From: Ramazzottius varieornatus
Taxonomy: Eukaryota; Tardigrada; Eutardigrada; Parachela; Ramazzottiidae
NCBI GenBank assembly: GCA_001949185.1
Contig: BDGG01000010.1
Coordinates: forward strand, 1,621,773-1,685,772
Direction: 5' to 3'
DNA length: 64,000 bases
Made by a program: the position numbers and the translations under genes. Shown here in pieces: positions 21,705 to 35,000 of the stretch. The notes beneath the pieces were generated by a model. It was not told the DNA's origin. It saw only the letters and a program-made list of their open reading frames with translations, and ran no database searches. The stretch's first letter is position 1; every line of letters starts with the position of its first letter.

Positions 21705-24700
21705 AGTGGGGGAAGGCAGTGGGTTATAACGGGATGGTACAGGATGTGATCATATATATGAAAATGTCAAGAGTGTTGTTCTCTAATCAAGTGGTACTCC
21801 GCTGTGCGGCCTGCACGGGTCTATAACCACGTCCGACAGTCGTTGCAAAAGAAGAGATGAGCGATGAGGTGTACGGTCAAGTATGTAGGATTGAGATGGA
21901 GATATGGGAACGAGAAGGAAAAAATTGAGGGTATGACGGTAAGCGTTCCGGAAGAGCGGCTGATGTGCGATTAAACGATGCCCATGCGGCGTCCTTTTTG
22001 TCAAGCCCAACACACATAAAACCAATCCTTGATTCTTTCCCTCCAAGAACCAACCGATCCCAGCCAGCGATGATCGAGTCACAACATGGCGGCCACCAAA
22101 TGAGTAAATAGCACACACAAAATTCAGTCCGGGAACTATTAGAAAACTGGGAAGGAAGTCATTAGGCGCGCAGTGGCGGATATATTTAAGCGAGGAGGAA
22201 ACCAAAGGAAGAATGACAACGCTCTCAATTCAGGTCTATTAAACGTCGGCGCAGTGTAGCAAAATCTGCCCAGAGCAATTTCCCAGCAGCAAGAGCAAAT
22301 GGACTGTATGGACTTTGAAAAGCCGGATTGATTTCAGGACAATTATTCATGGCACCAGTCAGAGCCAGCAATGGGAGGAAAGTGTAAGTAGCCTTGCACG
22401 ACATGCAAAGACGTCGCTAGAAGCAAGAAATCAAAAGGGTGGTAGTTTCATGGGGGGACATCAGGAGCAAGAGGTCCTCTTTACGACGTTTCAACTAGAA
22501 GATTCGTCAAAAGGACGCTGCTTGCCACCATCATCCTGTAAACTAACTGCCTCTTGGCTATACATACAAGCAGAGCAGCATATACAGAAGCAGCACTTGT
22601 GTCAGACGATATGTGTGTCAGTATTTAATAATGGTGATTCTCAGCTGAGGCCATACAATCACAAAGCGGCAATTATTCCCAGGTTCTTTCTCTGCAGTAC
22701 GGCAAGAGCCACCGTCACGCCTCTTCCGGTGCACCCGCCTTTCGTGTTTTGTTATCGGCGGTCTTCCTCTAGAAAAACACACCATCGCTGTCCGCTTTCA
22801 TTCCCCTTCCCTCCTTCCTCTTTACCCGTGGTAGATCAGAGATCGCTCGCTGTGTGTGATGTCCTGATATACGCAGCGCACTTCGACAAAAAGAGAGAGA
22901 CGAAAAAAGGGAAAAGTTTGAGGCGCTTGTCAGTTGAATGGCGCTGTGGGAATACTCACTACTTCATCACTTGTCCAAAATGCCCATACTTGCTGCAATC
23001 TTGCCCACTAACCAACCCATTAACAACATCTTTTAGGAAAACAGAATAAATTATTCGCTGAATAATTTGGGTGTAAATCAAAATGACCCCGAATACCAAC
23101 GGCCAGCAATCTGACGAAAGCTTCCAGTCCATTTTCAATCACATATGATATTTTTAAATCTACTCAGGAAAGACTGGGATTACTAAATATTCCAGCTCAC
23201 GTCCAATCGCGATGCAACGCTCGCGCAATAATTGATGCTCGCTGGTAGTTGGCTCATGGATCACAAAAGTCTCAGGGGACAACGCCCATGGATTACCCCA
23301 AGCGAGCTGCGATAACCCCATTCTGCACAAAACAATCGCCAATTCGAAAAGTTGAGTAATTTCTCGTAAAAAATCAAACGCCGAAACTTTTGTATGTTTT
23401 TGTGTAAAGTACATGTGGAACCTGAGTAAAGGATTCGAACCAGATCGTTTCCCAAGCGGCGCACGCCTCTCGCTGTACACAACAAAGACCTGCGCCACTT
23501 CAGAAAACGATCTGTTTCGGTTCATTTGCCCCATGTAGTTTGCTGGTGCCGAAATTATCGGTCTATCCCGTAAGAAAAAAACCCGGTGCACTGCTATTAA
23601 GGTCGGATGAAAAAATCAGCGCAGAATTCCTCACTGGATCAGGCGGAAAGTAAGATCAACGGACTCACTGTTGTTAGTTTGATTGGGAATATGCTTGACG
23701 ATGTTTTAATTTCTATAGAAATCAAGAGTGAAAAATTAGCTTTTTGTCATTCTGCAAAACACGCGCGATCTGTCTTTCTCCGCATCAGTAGAAGGTCCAC
23801 ATATGTCAGCTAGCTGCTGTGAAACCCATTCCTCGTGGAAGGAAGCACATCTCAAAGCAAAGCGTGCACGTCAAGCCTGTCAAAATACTAACCGCGTTGG
23901 AGCAAGACGCCAACTTTACGATGCTTCTACACCCATACAATACACGTCTGCTTCCCCTCATGCTGTTCCTTATTCCTCCACAAAGTCCGCGGTCAAATAA
24001 TCTGCACTCCTTCCAGTCTAGCGATATCGCATCGTAAGCTTAGAAAATAAAAACAATTTGGCTTAATCTAAACTTGGCTCGTTCAAGAAGAGAGTTTAGT
24101 AGGTCGAGCATTGAATGGATCCCTCCTCAAGTCCCGGACGAAACCCACAAATCAAACAAAAAATCGCCCTTCTATTCTTCTCCCACAAATCAGCCAAAAA
24201 TTTTAGCCTGAAACCATTACATAACTAGAAATTTAAGGAGGTCACTCACAGAAAAAGCTTTGGAAAAATGAAAGATTGTCGTTAGACAAACTCAACCTAG
24301 TGGAAACTGGATCCACAAAAATTAATGGGACTTTTTGTATGCAGCTGTCCAACTTAGGATTGAGATGAAAAATGACCGGCTATGCTTCTGTCTTCAATGA
24401 AGAGATGAACGTTTGGTAGATTCTGTGAGGGAAGAAAACTTTCATGTCGATACAAAGGGCCAACTGGGTTCTTGACTAACAACAGAAAGCTCTCGTGGAT
24501 CGATCGAGTATGGGATCAATTACGCCAACCATTAAGAACAATTGTTGGCGGCGCCACTGTTGGGCCTCGGCACTATTAACTGGAGTCCCTCTTGAAAGCC
24601 GATCGTCATGTCAAGATTGAGCACTCGTCACGCCGAACAATTTAGCCCATCTAAGCACTACTCCCTCCTCGTTTCCTCCCATCACACCAACGATTGCTCT

Positions 24701-25334
24701 CGTTAAGCAACTGCGACTGATCTCATTTGTTCCATCGAGCACTGACAAAACTCACTGGAGAACCTAGCTCCCGTAACCAAAACAGACCGGAAGAATTCAA
24801 CTGTACCATTCCCCTCATAAAAGCAAGGCATTTGGGTTCTCTGAGAGTTTTCCGCGCAGTATGGACCTTCTTTACGCGGGCTTCGTGTTCGAGTGTAGGA
24901 AATAATATCGGTGCGTGACTTACGAAAATGATTTCACGGTTCTTCATTCGGTCACTCTCGATATTCAAATACAGGATGTAAACAAATATCACTACCTCTT
25001 TTTGGCCATTTACTGTACATACGAGCACGATTGTTGACTAATGCACTTCCGAGTTACGTCAAGGTGTTTTGCCTCCCAGAACCACTATTGGGTTTTTGAC
25101 CATATATCAAACACAAAACTAGCACAGGAGTAAAATACCACAATATGTTTAGAGAATTCTGCTCATCAGCACAATGAGTTAGAGGCTACATGAGCTAGAT
25201 AGCTGGTGCAGATGGCACCACCGTGTGAAAGATGTCGTCCCCTAGAAAGCTCAAGCGCGCGAGATTACAATATGGCCACCGAGACAAGAAACACGCAAAG
25301 ACTGCAGCTGCAAAAAAACGTAAAAGTGGAATAG
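21705..25334. other. Interval upstream of Ig gene A; one long unassigned ORF
   Basis: A + strand ORF at 22315-23049 (244 codons, beginning MKSRIDFRTIIHGTSQ) lies about 130 bases after a TATA-like TATATTTAAG (22181-22190). It has no recognisable domain and its composition (long Ser/Pro/Phe runs, scattered Cys) is not convincing, so I treat it as unproven. Another hairpin copy is at 23452-23500. From 23600 to 25334 I see nothing beyond short ORFs. Confidence 0.3.
23440..23535. repeat. Dispersed GTGGCGCACG hairpin, copy 6 (intergenic)
   Basis: AACCAGATCGTTTCCCAAG is mirrored by CTTCAGAAAACGATCTGTT. The inner arms are GCGGCGCACG and CTGCGCCACTT, and the right side includes TTCATTTGC as in copy 4. 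The loop has diverged. Confidence 0.65.
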
Positions 25335-26938
25335 CTAGAGTAGTTTCTTTCGTTCACTTGTCATGGAAAACTCGACTTGAGATGAATCACCAGCGGCTAA
25401 AAGCTGCTGCTTCCGGCCCACAGCCTCCACAGCCTCACCACCCATCACATTCTTCCAGGCAAGGCTAGTTAACGGAAACTTTTCTCCATTCTTCAGGATA
25501 CCGGCATAATCGTCATGGTTTAGACTGAATATCATGGCGCCACCGTAGCCATTCCTCCTGACCCACTGTGTCTTGACATCCATACTTTCCTCGTCTTCAT
25601 AGGATATCCACTGGCGCCTGTGGTAGGCGTACGGTACCCCAGCTTGCTTGTCGAAGACTCGCGTTCCTCCTTGCGCCAAGAATTCCTGGACTTGGACATA
25701 CGTCAGCGAACAGTTCTCCTTCGTACATGGCGCGTGATAGTACGGGAAGCAGGGGAAGAGAAGCTGCCAGCTTCGCGCGTACGTTGGAATGCCCACCACA
25801 ATCTGCAACAGGGAACCAAACACAAACTCGTCATCATCAGGGACAGCGCCAGTTAATAGTAGTCAAAAGTTCAGCGCATCTATGTTCCACAGAAAAATGC
25901 GAGGTGTGTTAACCTTACCTTTTCTTTGGGCATTCCGCGCCTCTCCCAGTATTCGCAAGACCACTGGGTGTTCATGGTAGCGAAGAAGCCATGTTGCTCG
26001 CGTCGCCGGAACATGGGAGCGTTGTGGCCAGCCCAGATGTCGTACGGCTTAAACAGGTGGTAGTCGTAGCACATCAAGTTCAGGAAGTCAATGCATGGTG
26101 CAATGGCTGGAATGTCGTAGGCTGGATCAATTATCAACCTGAAACAGGAAGAAACACAGTTCTTTAATGCTGCGGAGTCGATCAGATAATTTTTTCGATC
26201 AATTTGCCCTTTTTCTACGCCCTTGACAGGCCCTTGACAGGACCGTGCAGGGCGCCAACCTGTTCGGGATTCGGGTAGAAAAAAGGCAGAATTCATAACG
26301 TACTGTTACATTGGCCGATGACGTCAATTGTCACAACATGCATTCTATGACAAGACATGACGTCATTGCGCGAGTTCGAAAAGAGACACTTACTTGGTGG
26401 CTGCACCTGCCATCGTCAGCAAGTATCTCGGGGAATGTCTATCAAACGCTTCGCGGAGCTCTCGGAGTAAGTCTACATAATGCTTTTTGTCTTCGGAATG
26501 TCCTGAGTTCCACGCGGGAAACTCCCAGTCGATATCCATACCGTCCAGACCACATTCCTCCAAGAGAGCGACGACGGAAGTGATGCAGACTCGACGCAGC
26601 TCTGGACTTCGCGCGACGGGAGACATGGTGGTGGAGCCCAAGCAGAACATGACTTTGAGATGGGGAAACTTGTGCTTCAAAGCCACGCACCGTTTCAGAC
26701 CTTCAGGTAGCCAAGGGGGGCACATGATCTGGCCAGTTGATGAGCATACGTCGGCGAGGAAGACGATCAGGTGCGTCAAGATGCTGCCGTTGATATCTTC
26801 GGGCCGTAACGCTTCCGTATCAGGATTGTACGTGTAGTAAGCTGACAAGATCTTGCCTTCCTCCATTTCCCCTCTTGTGAAGAGCTTGAAAAATTGACGG
26901 TCCTGATTTCTGGAAAGTGGAAACCTGTGAACAGACAA
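25335..26938 (-). CDS. GH18 chitinase-like protein
   Basis: Exons at about 26920-26392, 26139-25919 and 25803-25335 join in frame; the stop is at 25335. The barrel opens with EGKILSAYYTYNPDTEALRP and THLIVFLADV. The catalytic motif DGMDIDWEF (DxxDxDxE) is intact, followed by FLNLMCYDYH, IVVGIPTYARSW, TQWVRRNGYGGAMIFSLNHD and a short basic tail. GH18 enzymes hydrolyse chitin. There is no chitin-binding domain in the visible part. The usual KxxxSxGG strand is altered (KVMFCLGSTT), and the Trp normally in GAMVW at the sugar-binding floor is Phe, so activity could be weak or the protein a lectin-like relative. The 5' end is unresolved: good acceptors exist near 26938-26920, so an upstream exon with a signal peptide is probably missing from my model. 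Confidence 0.85.
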
Positions 26939-29068
26939 CGGAGTTGCTGTTTAATTACATCACCAATAACACGAGCAGTTTTGAGCAACCTGTTTTTGTC
27001 ACCGCGCAGGGATGTCCATCCTCCTTCTTCGACACGCTGGTTGCTCTGGCAGCTGAATTACGCCAAATCAAGTCCAGATTAGCAAACACAGCCAGACAGA
27101 TAAGATAGGAAGTGCTGGAAGAACCAAGAAACTAGCGTCGACTGCGATTACTATTCGCCAGAAATGTTGTGAACGAATCAAGTAACTCAATCAAAAATGT
27201 GCCAACTCGCACGCCATACAGATGGCGTTGACGAACCAAAAAAACCGCGTTCACTTCTTCCAGGCAGAATTCGTACGAGTCTTAGTGCTTTTGCGGCATG
27301 TGCCATGCTTTATTTCATTACGCTTCCGAGTTCCAACCCCTCTGGCAACGACCAAAGGTTTCCGGCTTTCTTGGACTGCCGTGCGCTTTGAAAAACTACT
27401 GCAGCCTCGTACTGTATAATTGTTTCAATTTGGCGAACCCGACGAACGTGGAGGGCATCAAAATGGCTAAAGACTGTTCTGCCGCCATGTTTTCTCTCAT
27501 AGCAATGGTGTTGATAAAAGATGGGTATGAAATCGATCTGTCCCCCTACTCCCTCTGAAACTCTGCGGAGTCTCTTCCGTCTATCAAGCAAGCACCTCAG
27601 GCCTTGGCCCACAGGGAACGCAAAATAACGGCCCCCAGTCCCCTTTGATGACACAACACAAACACACAGCCAGAAAGAAACAAGCCATGCCGAACATATT
27701 GTCACGAAAAGTAATTTCACAGAGACTCTGTCAACGCCTTCGAACAACACAGAGAACCGTCAAACCACACTCTGAAACCGTCATCATTTACCATCTTTGC
27801 ACCTTCCTTATGGCGAAAATATTTTCTCTAGACAATCGTTTGCGTCTGGGATACAGTATATCTAGACGCCGCAGAACGCTCTTGCTGTGGACAATCCTCG
27901 ATGCAGTATTTCTGTTGTTCATCAACTGAATTTTCTACTGCGGTGACGTCGGCCCGGCTGGCACTTGAGACCAATTTTCCACCAGAGATCAACTGTCAAG
28001 TCGCTGCTTCTAATCTTTCTTCAAAGATTTTCCGCACCAGAAAGCAGTTTGATGTGACGACCAAACTTCTCCGACTTAAAATCAAGAAATCTTTCAAGCA
28101 AGAAAAATTACTATGCGGTCTTTCCATCAAGGTAACCCCGCTCGGTACTTTCCCGCACGCGGAAGCTCGGCGCATCCTTCTTGTGACGCAGCGAAAGGAG
28201 AGCCGAGATGCCACTTAGTTGTCGCCTAACCAGCCCAAAGAGTAACGCGAAAAAGATCACATGTTGACAATCAGTTAAAAAACCAATATAGCTCCGTGTC
28301 TCACTGAACAAAAGTGCTTTGATGACAGTTCAGCACTATCATAAATCACACATTATGAGCCCAGGATTTCTGTGCCTGAGACATGTGAGATGGGATGAGA
28401 CCAGTCTGTGTTACATCGAGGGGCGGCACCGGGAACAGGCGTGGCGCTACCGCTGCTCACACTGTATGAATCTAGGTCCCAGAATCCTCCCCGCCTCTTC
28501 TCCTTCCCTTCCTCTACCCTTCAAGCTGCTGCAGTATAGGTGGCTGATCTACAGTCCAGTACAGAATTCTCCTCCGCTTCGAAGAGTGAAGCTTTCGTAC
28601 TACCGGCTAGTAAATCCAGTACTGGTGACTTTTATTCCCCGAGTTCTTCCTGGTGCAATCTAGTCAAAAGCTGGCCGCAAGTGTGCAATGAAGCTGGACA
28701 TAAAGGCGGCACATCGCATGTCGACATGTGTTTTGCGTGATCAAGTCAAGAGCTGCAGTGGTGTAAGGAACCCCTCTTGACAAAAAAGCCGAATGGATCC
28801 CTCTTATTCCCGTTACTAATGACTTCCTTCCCCGCTTCACGCCAGTAGTTCCTCCGTAAAAAGTGTGGCACAGTTATGCAGCGTTGACAGACCAGCGCTA
28901 CTTGAAGTGCGGAACCAAGCCTCTACTGCCTCTTCTGGAACAAATTGGGTGACTGGATTACTGGGTCCACTGACTCTCATTTAAGGCCCAGTGAAGTTCC
29001 CGGCCCTATCTTTCTCCTCTAATCCCAAGACTTACGTCACTGCCAGCATTCCATTCATCAACACGACC
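26939..29068. other. Intergenic between the chitinase and Ig gene B
   Basis: The two genes diverge from this interval, so both promoters should be here, and probably an unrecognised first exon of the chitinase. Several ORFs of 60-146 codons occur on both strands with no family resemblance. I saw no repeats or RNA genes. Confidence 0.4.
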
Positions 29069-32000
29069 ATGACGCTCAAAGGCTTATTTTGCAAAAGCTT
29101 ATTCTTATTGTGGATTCTTTGTGCCTTCACATACGCCGCAAAAGGTAAGCAGGCAAAGTCGCACCAAGAAAAGTATTTCATTATTTCAGACTTGGCAAAA
29201 ACGTTTCGGCGATCTTGGGAGGTTTGGACTATGCAACGAAAGTGATATATATGGAGGAAAAAGTAGGTTTGGATTAGAGTGAAAGCCACAGGGTGGAGTC
29301 TACTGGGAACATTGGGTTGGATTGCCTCAGAGTGTCGAAAAACGGCCTGTAAAAGTTTGATAGATAAATTCCCAATGGAGTTAATCAGGCAAAAGTGTCG
29401 AAAAAGACTTTTGCATACATTTGCCGGGGTGCGATGGAGTCGATACGGCAATGCGGCTTTTTTTGTCAAGTGGCTGTATAATGTACACAGCAACGCACGT
29501 TGGTTTTGTGGTCCGTATATCTTCAAGTTGGGTCATTTCACGCCATCTTAACACAAAGTGGAAAATGTACCACTCGAGCTCTGAATGCGGAAGGAGCTGG
29601 CTGGGGCCTCGATACACGAACTCTAAAAGGAGAGAATTTTTTTGACAATTTATTTTGCACTCACTCGAGCTTGTCGAGCGGCAGCGTCATTTTCTTGGCC
29701 ATCTATGGCACAAAATGTCCACACTTCCATAACTTCAATTACGCACTTGAGCGCCATTGCGTAATGTTCCCCACTTGATGGCTTTCCGCGGGCACACGCA
29801 ATAATATTCCGCCTTCCGCCTTGTATAAACTTTTGCCCACTACAGAAAAATGGGTCAATAAAGAACGACTTTATGCCGGCAAAACAGTGTCGTTCCGTTT
29901 TGTGTTGACAAATGAAATTAAAGGCTGTAAAAAAATCCCCGCTCAGCCTGATTAGGGTCATTTCTGCCCATCGATTACTCTTATCCACACATCACATTAG
30001 GCCGACCAGCGAAAGGTCCCTGGCTCTTGGCCGATTTCCTTATCGGGTCGCCACCAGCCAGACGTATTTCAAACCATGCAACAGTTTAATTTTCCATATT
30101 TAAATCACTGGAACTCTCTTGTCCAAATACCAAGCTTATTACCGTATTATACAATAAATCCGAGCCTTATACTTCCACGATACGAAACCCGACACACGCC
30201 TGCCTCTCCATCCCATGGTATCAAATTTCCGAACCCTAATATTCCTCCCCAAATCGTAGACTAGACTGGGCCCTAAATAGTGTCAGACACTCCAATATTG
30301 TTCATCCTGTTTTAATGGAATCCTACATTAAACGAAGGCAAGAGGAAGGTTGTTTCCCCGTGTTACTTCTCCATTCATTTATTCCCTTCAGAAAAGAGCT
30401 CAACGCTATAAAGGCCATCGGGAGGAAAGTACGGCTAATATCGTGTGCTTGGTGCCGCATCAGCAAGTACCGAACATGACCTACTAGCGCAACGGAAACT
30501 TAAATCTCAAATTAAGGCCCTGACTTGCTGGATGCTTTTCGATTGGAAAGCGAAGTGGCGTTATCCTCAAAGTCCCCTTCCTTTAGTCCCGCTACCATAT
30601 CAGAGCGGAACTCATGCGTGAATATCGCCCAGTGACCACTTCAGTAATCCCCGTCTGTTTAACATTAACTTTCTTTCAAAGCCCCCACAAATCAAAAATT
30701 ACTCCTCGGCTACGACGCAGCGTCACCGCGGCCTACAGATAATAAACTAATCAAGTAAATTATGCATGAGGATAAACAGGCAAAACGGCACGCGCCAACA
30801 GTCTCCAGAGGAAAACAGTACTACAGCGTGCAAAAGGGATGAAGAGGGGAGACCTCTCACGAGCTTCCTTTAATTTGCGCCAACTCTGTGAGTTGAACGG
30901 ACGTCTCCCGTGTCAGATCTTGCCCGAGGGGAGAAACTGCAGGTTCGCTAAATTAACCTGGTGATGGCCTGAAGACAGCGATGAAGAGTGTTGGATTATT
31001 GAACAGGAACAAGTTTGCCCTATACCCATATCAGCACAGTTTGTGCCGGGCAAATATATCACGTCAATTCTTTATTGGATTCTTTGACCATCCAGCGTTC
31101 CTGTGTGTACAAGCATAAAAATGGCGCCCCTCGTCAGGATGATTTGTATTCGTAATGTAATAGCATCAATGACCGACTTTGGCTCTTTGCGTGGTATTGA
31201 CTATGATGGGGCTACAGATCAACGTTGAACAGGGAACAGTGAACGCACGTTTGTCTCCGGCCACAAAAGAAAACGGTGGCGATTTTACGACTAGAGTAGG
31301 CAATAATCTGCACCCAGCCTGTCAGCCCTTTTCCCTAATTAAATTACTGTTTACATATCTTCCGTCCATCTGATGCCAGTTTATGATAATAAGCAATGTC
31401 ATGCAAATATTCCCAACGATAAAATTCAATTGTGCTCGTTTATGCCCTGATTCTATCAGTGCAAGAAACACCCCTTCTGAAAAACCATCCGTCTTCTTGG
31501 ATCCTTGGCTAACGATCCTGTCAGATTATTTTTACTGAACTAATTTCCTGCAGAAACGATTCTCCAAAGTTTTCCACCACCGTGTTACTATCCCGTCAAA
31601 GCTGGTCTTTGTTATGCGGTCGAATAAAACGGTACACTAAAAGTAAAGGCGTCGAAACTAACCAATATGAGCTACAGAAGATGAAATGCGAGCTGGGGGA
31701 AGGATAATTTCAAATTTCAATAAAGAGCTTCCCGCTGTGCAGCACACGGGTGACGATAGTCGATCTCACTCATTTAAATCGTAACCCCCAGCGTCACAAT
31801 CCAACAATCGCATCACATAAAATGCGACCAAAACAACCCGTTGGCTCTAGATCTCACAGTTTCCAATTTCTACACAAATCACTGCTGAGAAGTTGAAGAC
31901 CACAAACAAGCTAAGGTCAACAGTTCATGCTCACAGCTGAAGAGCCACCCTTCCTTCCCGCCCACATTAGAATGAAGAACCTGCATGCCCACCGAGCCGG

Positions 32001-35000
32001 ACAAGTTATGCGATATATTGGGGGAAGTTCCCAGCGACCACGCCCAAAATTTTTCTTAGGATATTGTCCGAGAAATTTTAAACTGTCGAAGACGTTGACG
32101 CTTGACCGGAACTTGACAAAGAATAAACAACGATGGGACCGTGATTCGATTGCCTGTAATGACTGCAAAGAGGTGAGCCTCAGAACCGACCTATGGCCTG
32201 CTAAGTATCCCAGGACCCGGATGACCATGCGGTTAGACCACCTTGAATGAAATCAACGAATGAATGTGTACAATATGGCCGAAACACGCGACTATAATCG
32301 TCGCGGAACAATATCCGTGCAAATATATGCTAAATACTGGAAGTGTGGGCAGGTGGGAATGGCAGAAGGGGCTACCTACAGTGGAGTCCACAAAGGCAGC
32401 AAGTGATCATTGACTGGTCATTCTCAACGGATCAGATTACAGCTAGGATACAAATGGAGTGAAAACGGCCATGGCCACCATTGGGACCATTCTTCCCTTT
32501 TTATTGGCCATAGTCATCCCAATGCCCGCTCGTAAACCCCAATTGCCACTCTTTGTCCTATCAAACTGTTTTTCTTGAAATGAACAAGTAAAATATATTT
32601 CCCGGCCATTTCGGCGAGTTAGGGGAAAAGCCTGGCGCGTGTGGTCAGCGTGCAGCGTGTTCCCCTTTTCCTTCCTTACAAGGAAAAGGATAAACAAGGC
32701 ACTTGGCCACAACTGTTAATGACTGGTTCCTCGAATAATTGGATGAAAAGGAGCATTGATGCTTCAAGTGCCTTTCTACTGACCAAACTGCGTGTGACCC
32801 ATCAATAGGGGGGAAAAGGCCCATAATTTCGGTGCTGGTCATGACTGGGATATCTTGTCCACAGTTACGGCCAGGCTATCCTTTTGTCCACCCGGAAATT
32901 ACAGGTTTCAAACTGTCAGAAACATCTAATTGTGCCAGGCTAATTTTAATTGATGGTACATTTCTCTATTTTGGGGCTGGGAGTGAAGAACTAGTGTGAG
33001 CTGGAGTTTGTTTTGCAGTCATAAAATCGTCCAACGGAACTGTGCATTCGTGCTCGCTAAAGTACTGTTTGGGACCATCAAGATGGACATCAGTCCTCAG
33101 CCTTGCTTTCATCGCAAAGGGGATGACTCAAAATGTGTCCCTGACACGTTCCCTTTTATTTCTTTTCATAGCTACAATAAAACATGACAAGTCGCGTGGA
33201 TGCATTCATTTCCTCTAAGCAATTATTCCACACTGGCCCCAAACTGGACAACATCAGTCAAACTCACGAGTCACGACCATCGATTTCTTTCCCTTCTTAC
33301 CAAAAGTCAGATACACACCCGAAAATCCGACTCCGCTTTTTGGCTGGAATAACGCTAGTTTTATACACCGCCAAGAGCCGGTATGGTTGTCTGAATCCGT
33401 TCGAAGAACCCTATCGGTGAAATCAAGGTTCTTTCGAGAGCCTGTCTTGATCGCTGATGTCTTTGTAAGTTGTAACACGATACGGCATCCTCAAACTGTA
33501 ACAACTTTGCGTTAAACGAAAGGCCCTTGTCCTCGACTTCAAATGTGCGAGAAAACACTTGAGTTTAAAGAAACTAGGTTGTTCCTCCAGAGAGGATCAA
33601 CGAAGATAAGCCAATTAGAATGTAACTTGTGACCGCCTGATCGCAAAGCATACAGCAAAGCGTCTTCCGGTTCCCATTCCCTCAGTTGAGAACGAGACCG
33701 TGCCTCAGCTGTTGTCCTCAAACCATAGTACGCTTTCTTGTGTACCATCAATGTAAAACAAGGTCCCGCGGCTGTTTGTTCATAAATGCTTCATTAATGA
33801 ATCATTAGCTACAATTATGTCCGAGCCAGCTTCGCTGTGTGGCACAAGTTGCGATAAGCAAACACGTAATGGAATTTACTCATGGCGACTGCCAAATTAA
33901 TTATTTAACCTAATTTTTCGCTATTGTATAGGAGGAAGTCGGAGAGGATACAAACTGACCACGACGCAAACGTCCAAAGCAACCCTCAAGAACCGTCAAG
34001 TGGACTTCTTGGCCCCTATGGAGAACATTAGCATTCCACTCGGTAAAGATGCCGTCTTCACATGCAAGATTGACCGCGACGTCCAGCCGGAACAACTGCA
34101 GGTAAGTTTACAGCAATGAAACCGTTGCCAGAACGGTGTTTAGAAGGACAGTGGCCACGTGTTCTGTGCCTGTGTGCAACGAACAAATTCAACACTACGA
34201 CAAGCATGTACGCAGGTGCCCGCAATGGTATCCTCTGTCCGCCAATCAGCCTTTCAAGCCCCTGCATACAACAGCCCGATGGGTTGCCGCTGCGAGCGTG
34301 TTTGTAGGAGCACACAATGAAGTACTGATCGCTCGTTCACCGTTCGAAACATATGATCAAGGAAGTTTCGATTTCAGTTGGTATGGCTTCGATTGGATTC
34401 GCAAACCATATTGGCCTTCAAGGACCGAACAGTCCAAAACAATCCACGGATCAAGATAAGCAATGAGGAACGCCGGGAGTTCAGTCTTCATATTGAGAAC
34501 GTTCAACCAGAAGACGCTGGTGTCTACGTCGTCCAGATCAATACAAATCCCGTCTCCCAGATGAGAGCTTACTTGGATGTACTCGGTTAGTGCAAAGTAG
34601 TGTGTTATCTTTCCCCCGCGAAGGAATTACTCATTATTCATTGAAAATGTCCGGAAAATGAGAGTTAACGATAGCTAGCTATTATGCTGACACACAATTA
34701 CGCCCAGATTAATAATTCACGCGTAGCCGCTCGAGATTAATGACGAAAGCAATCTGTGCCAAAGCGAAACCTGACCTTAGCCGTATTCCAAATCTCTTCC
34801 TGGTTAATTCTGACTCTAAAAGCCGAAACAAGCTCTAAAAGCCAGAGACCCATATACGCAAGTAAAACAGAAGTCTTGTCGGCAGTAAACAGCTCGAGAA
34901 TATTTGTACGGGGAAGAATCGACGCTTCCCGAATTGCACACAGTAGTCATTGGCGCCACCCCGCTATTATTCCTGGGAACCACAACTTATGGAGCTGATT

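Noticed and set aside
22315-23049. 244-codon + strand ORF as a gene
   Set aside because: It has no recognisable domain, signal or conserved composition. It lies in the upstream region of Ig gene A, and long chance ORFs are expected at this base composition. Mentioned in the interval entry only.
5265-23500. CRISPR array
   Set aside because: The repeated hairpins are kilobases apart in a eukaryotic intron context, with no regular spacers.
32140-32260. Possible tRNA-like fold on the minus strand
   Set aside because: It has segments resembling D-arm bases but lacks the GGTTCRANYCC T-arm and a coherent acceptor stem.
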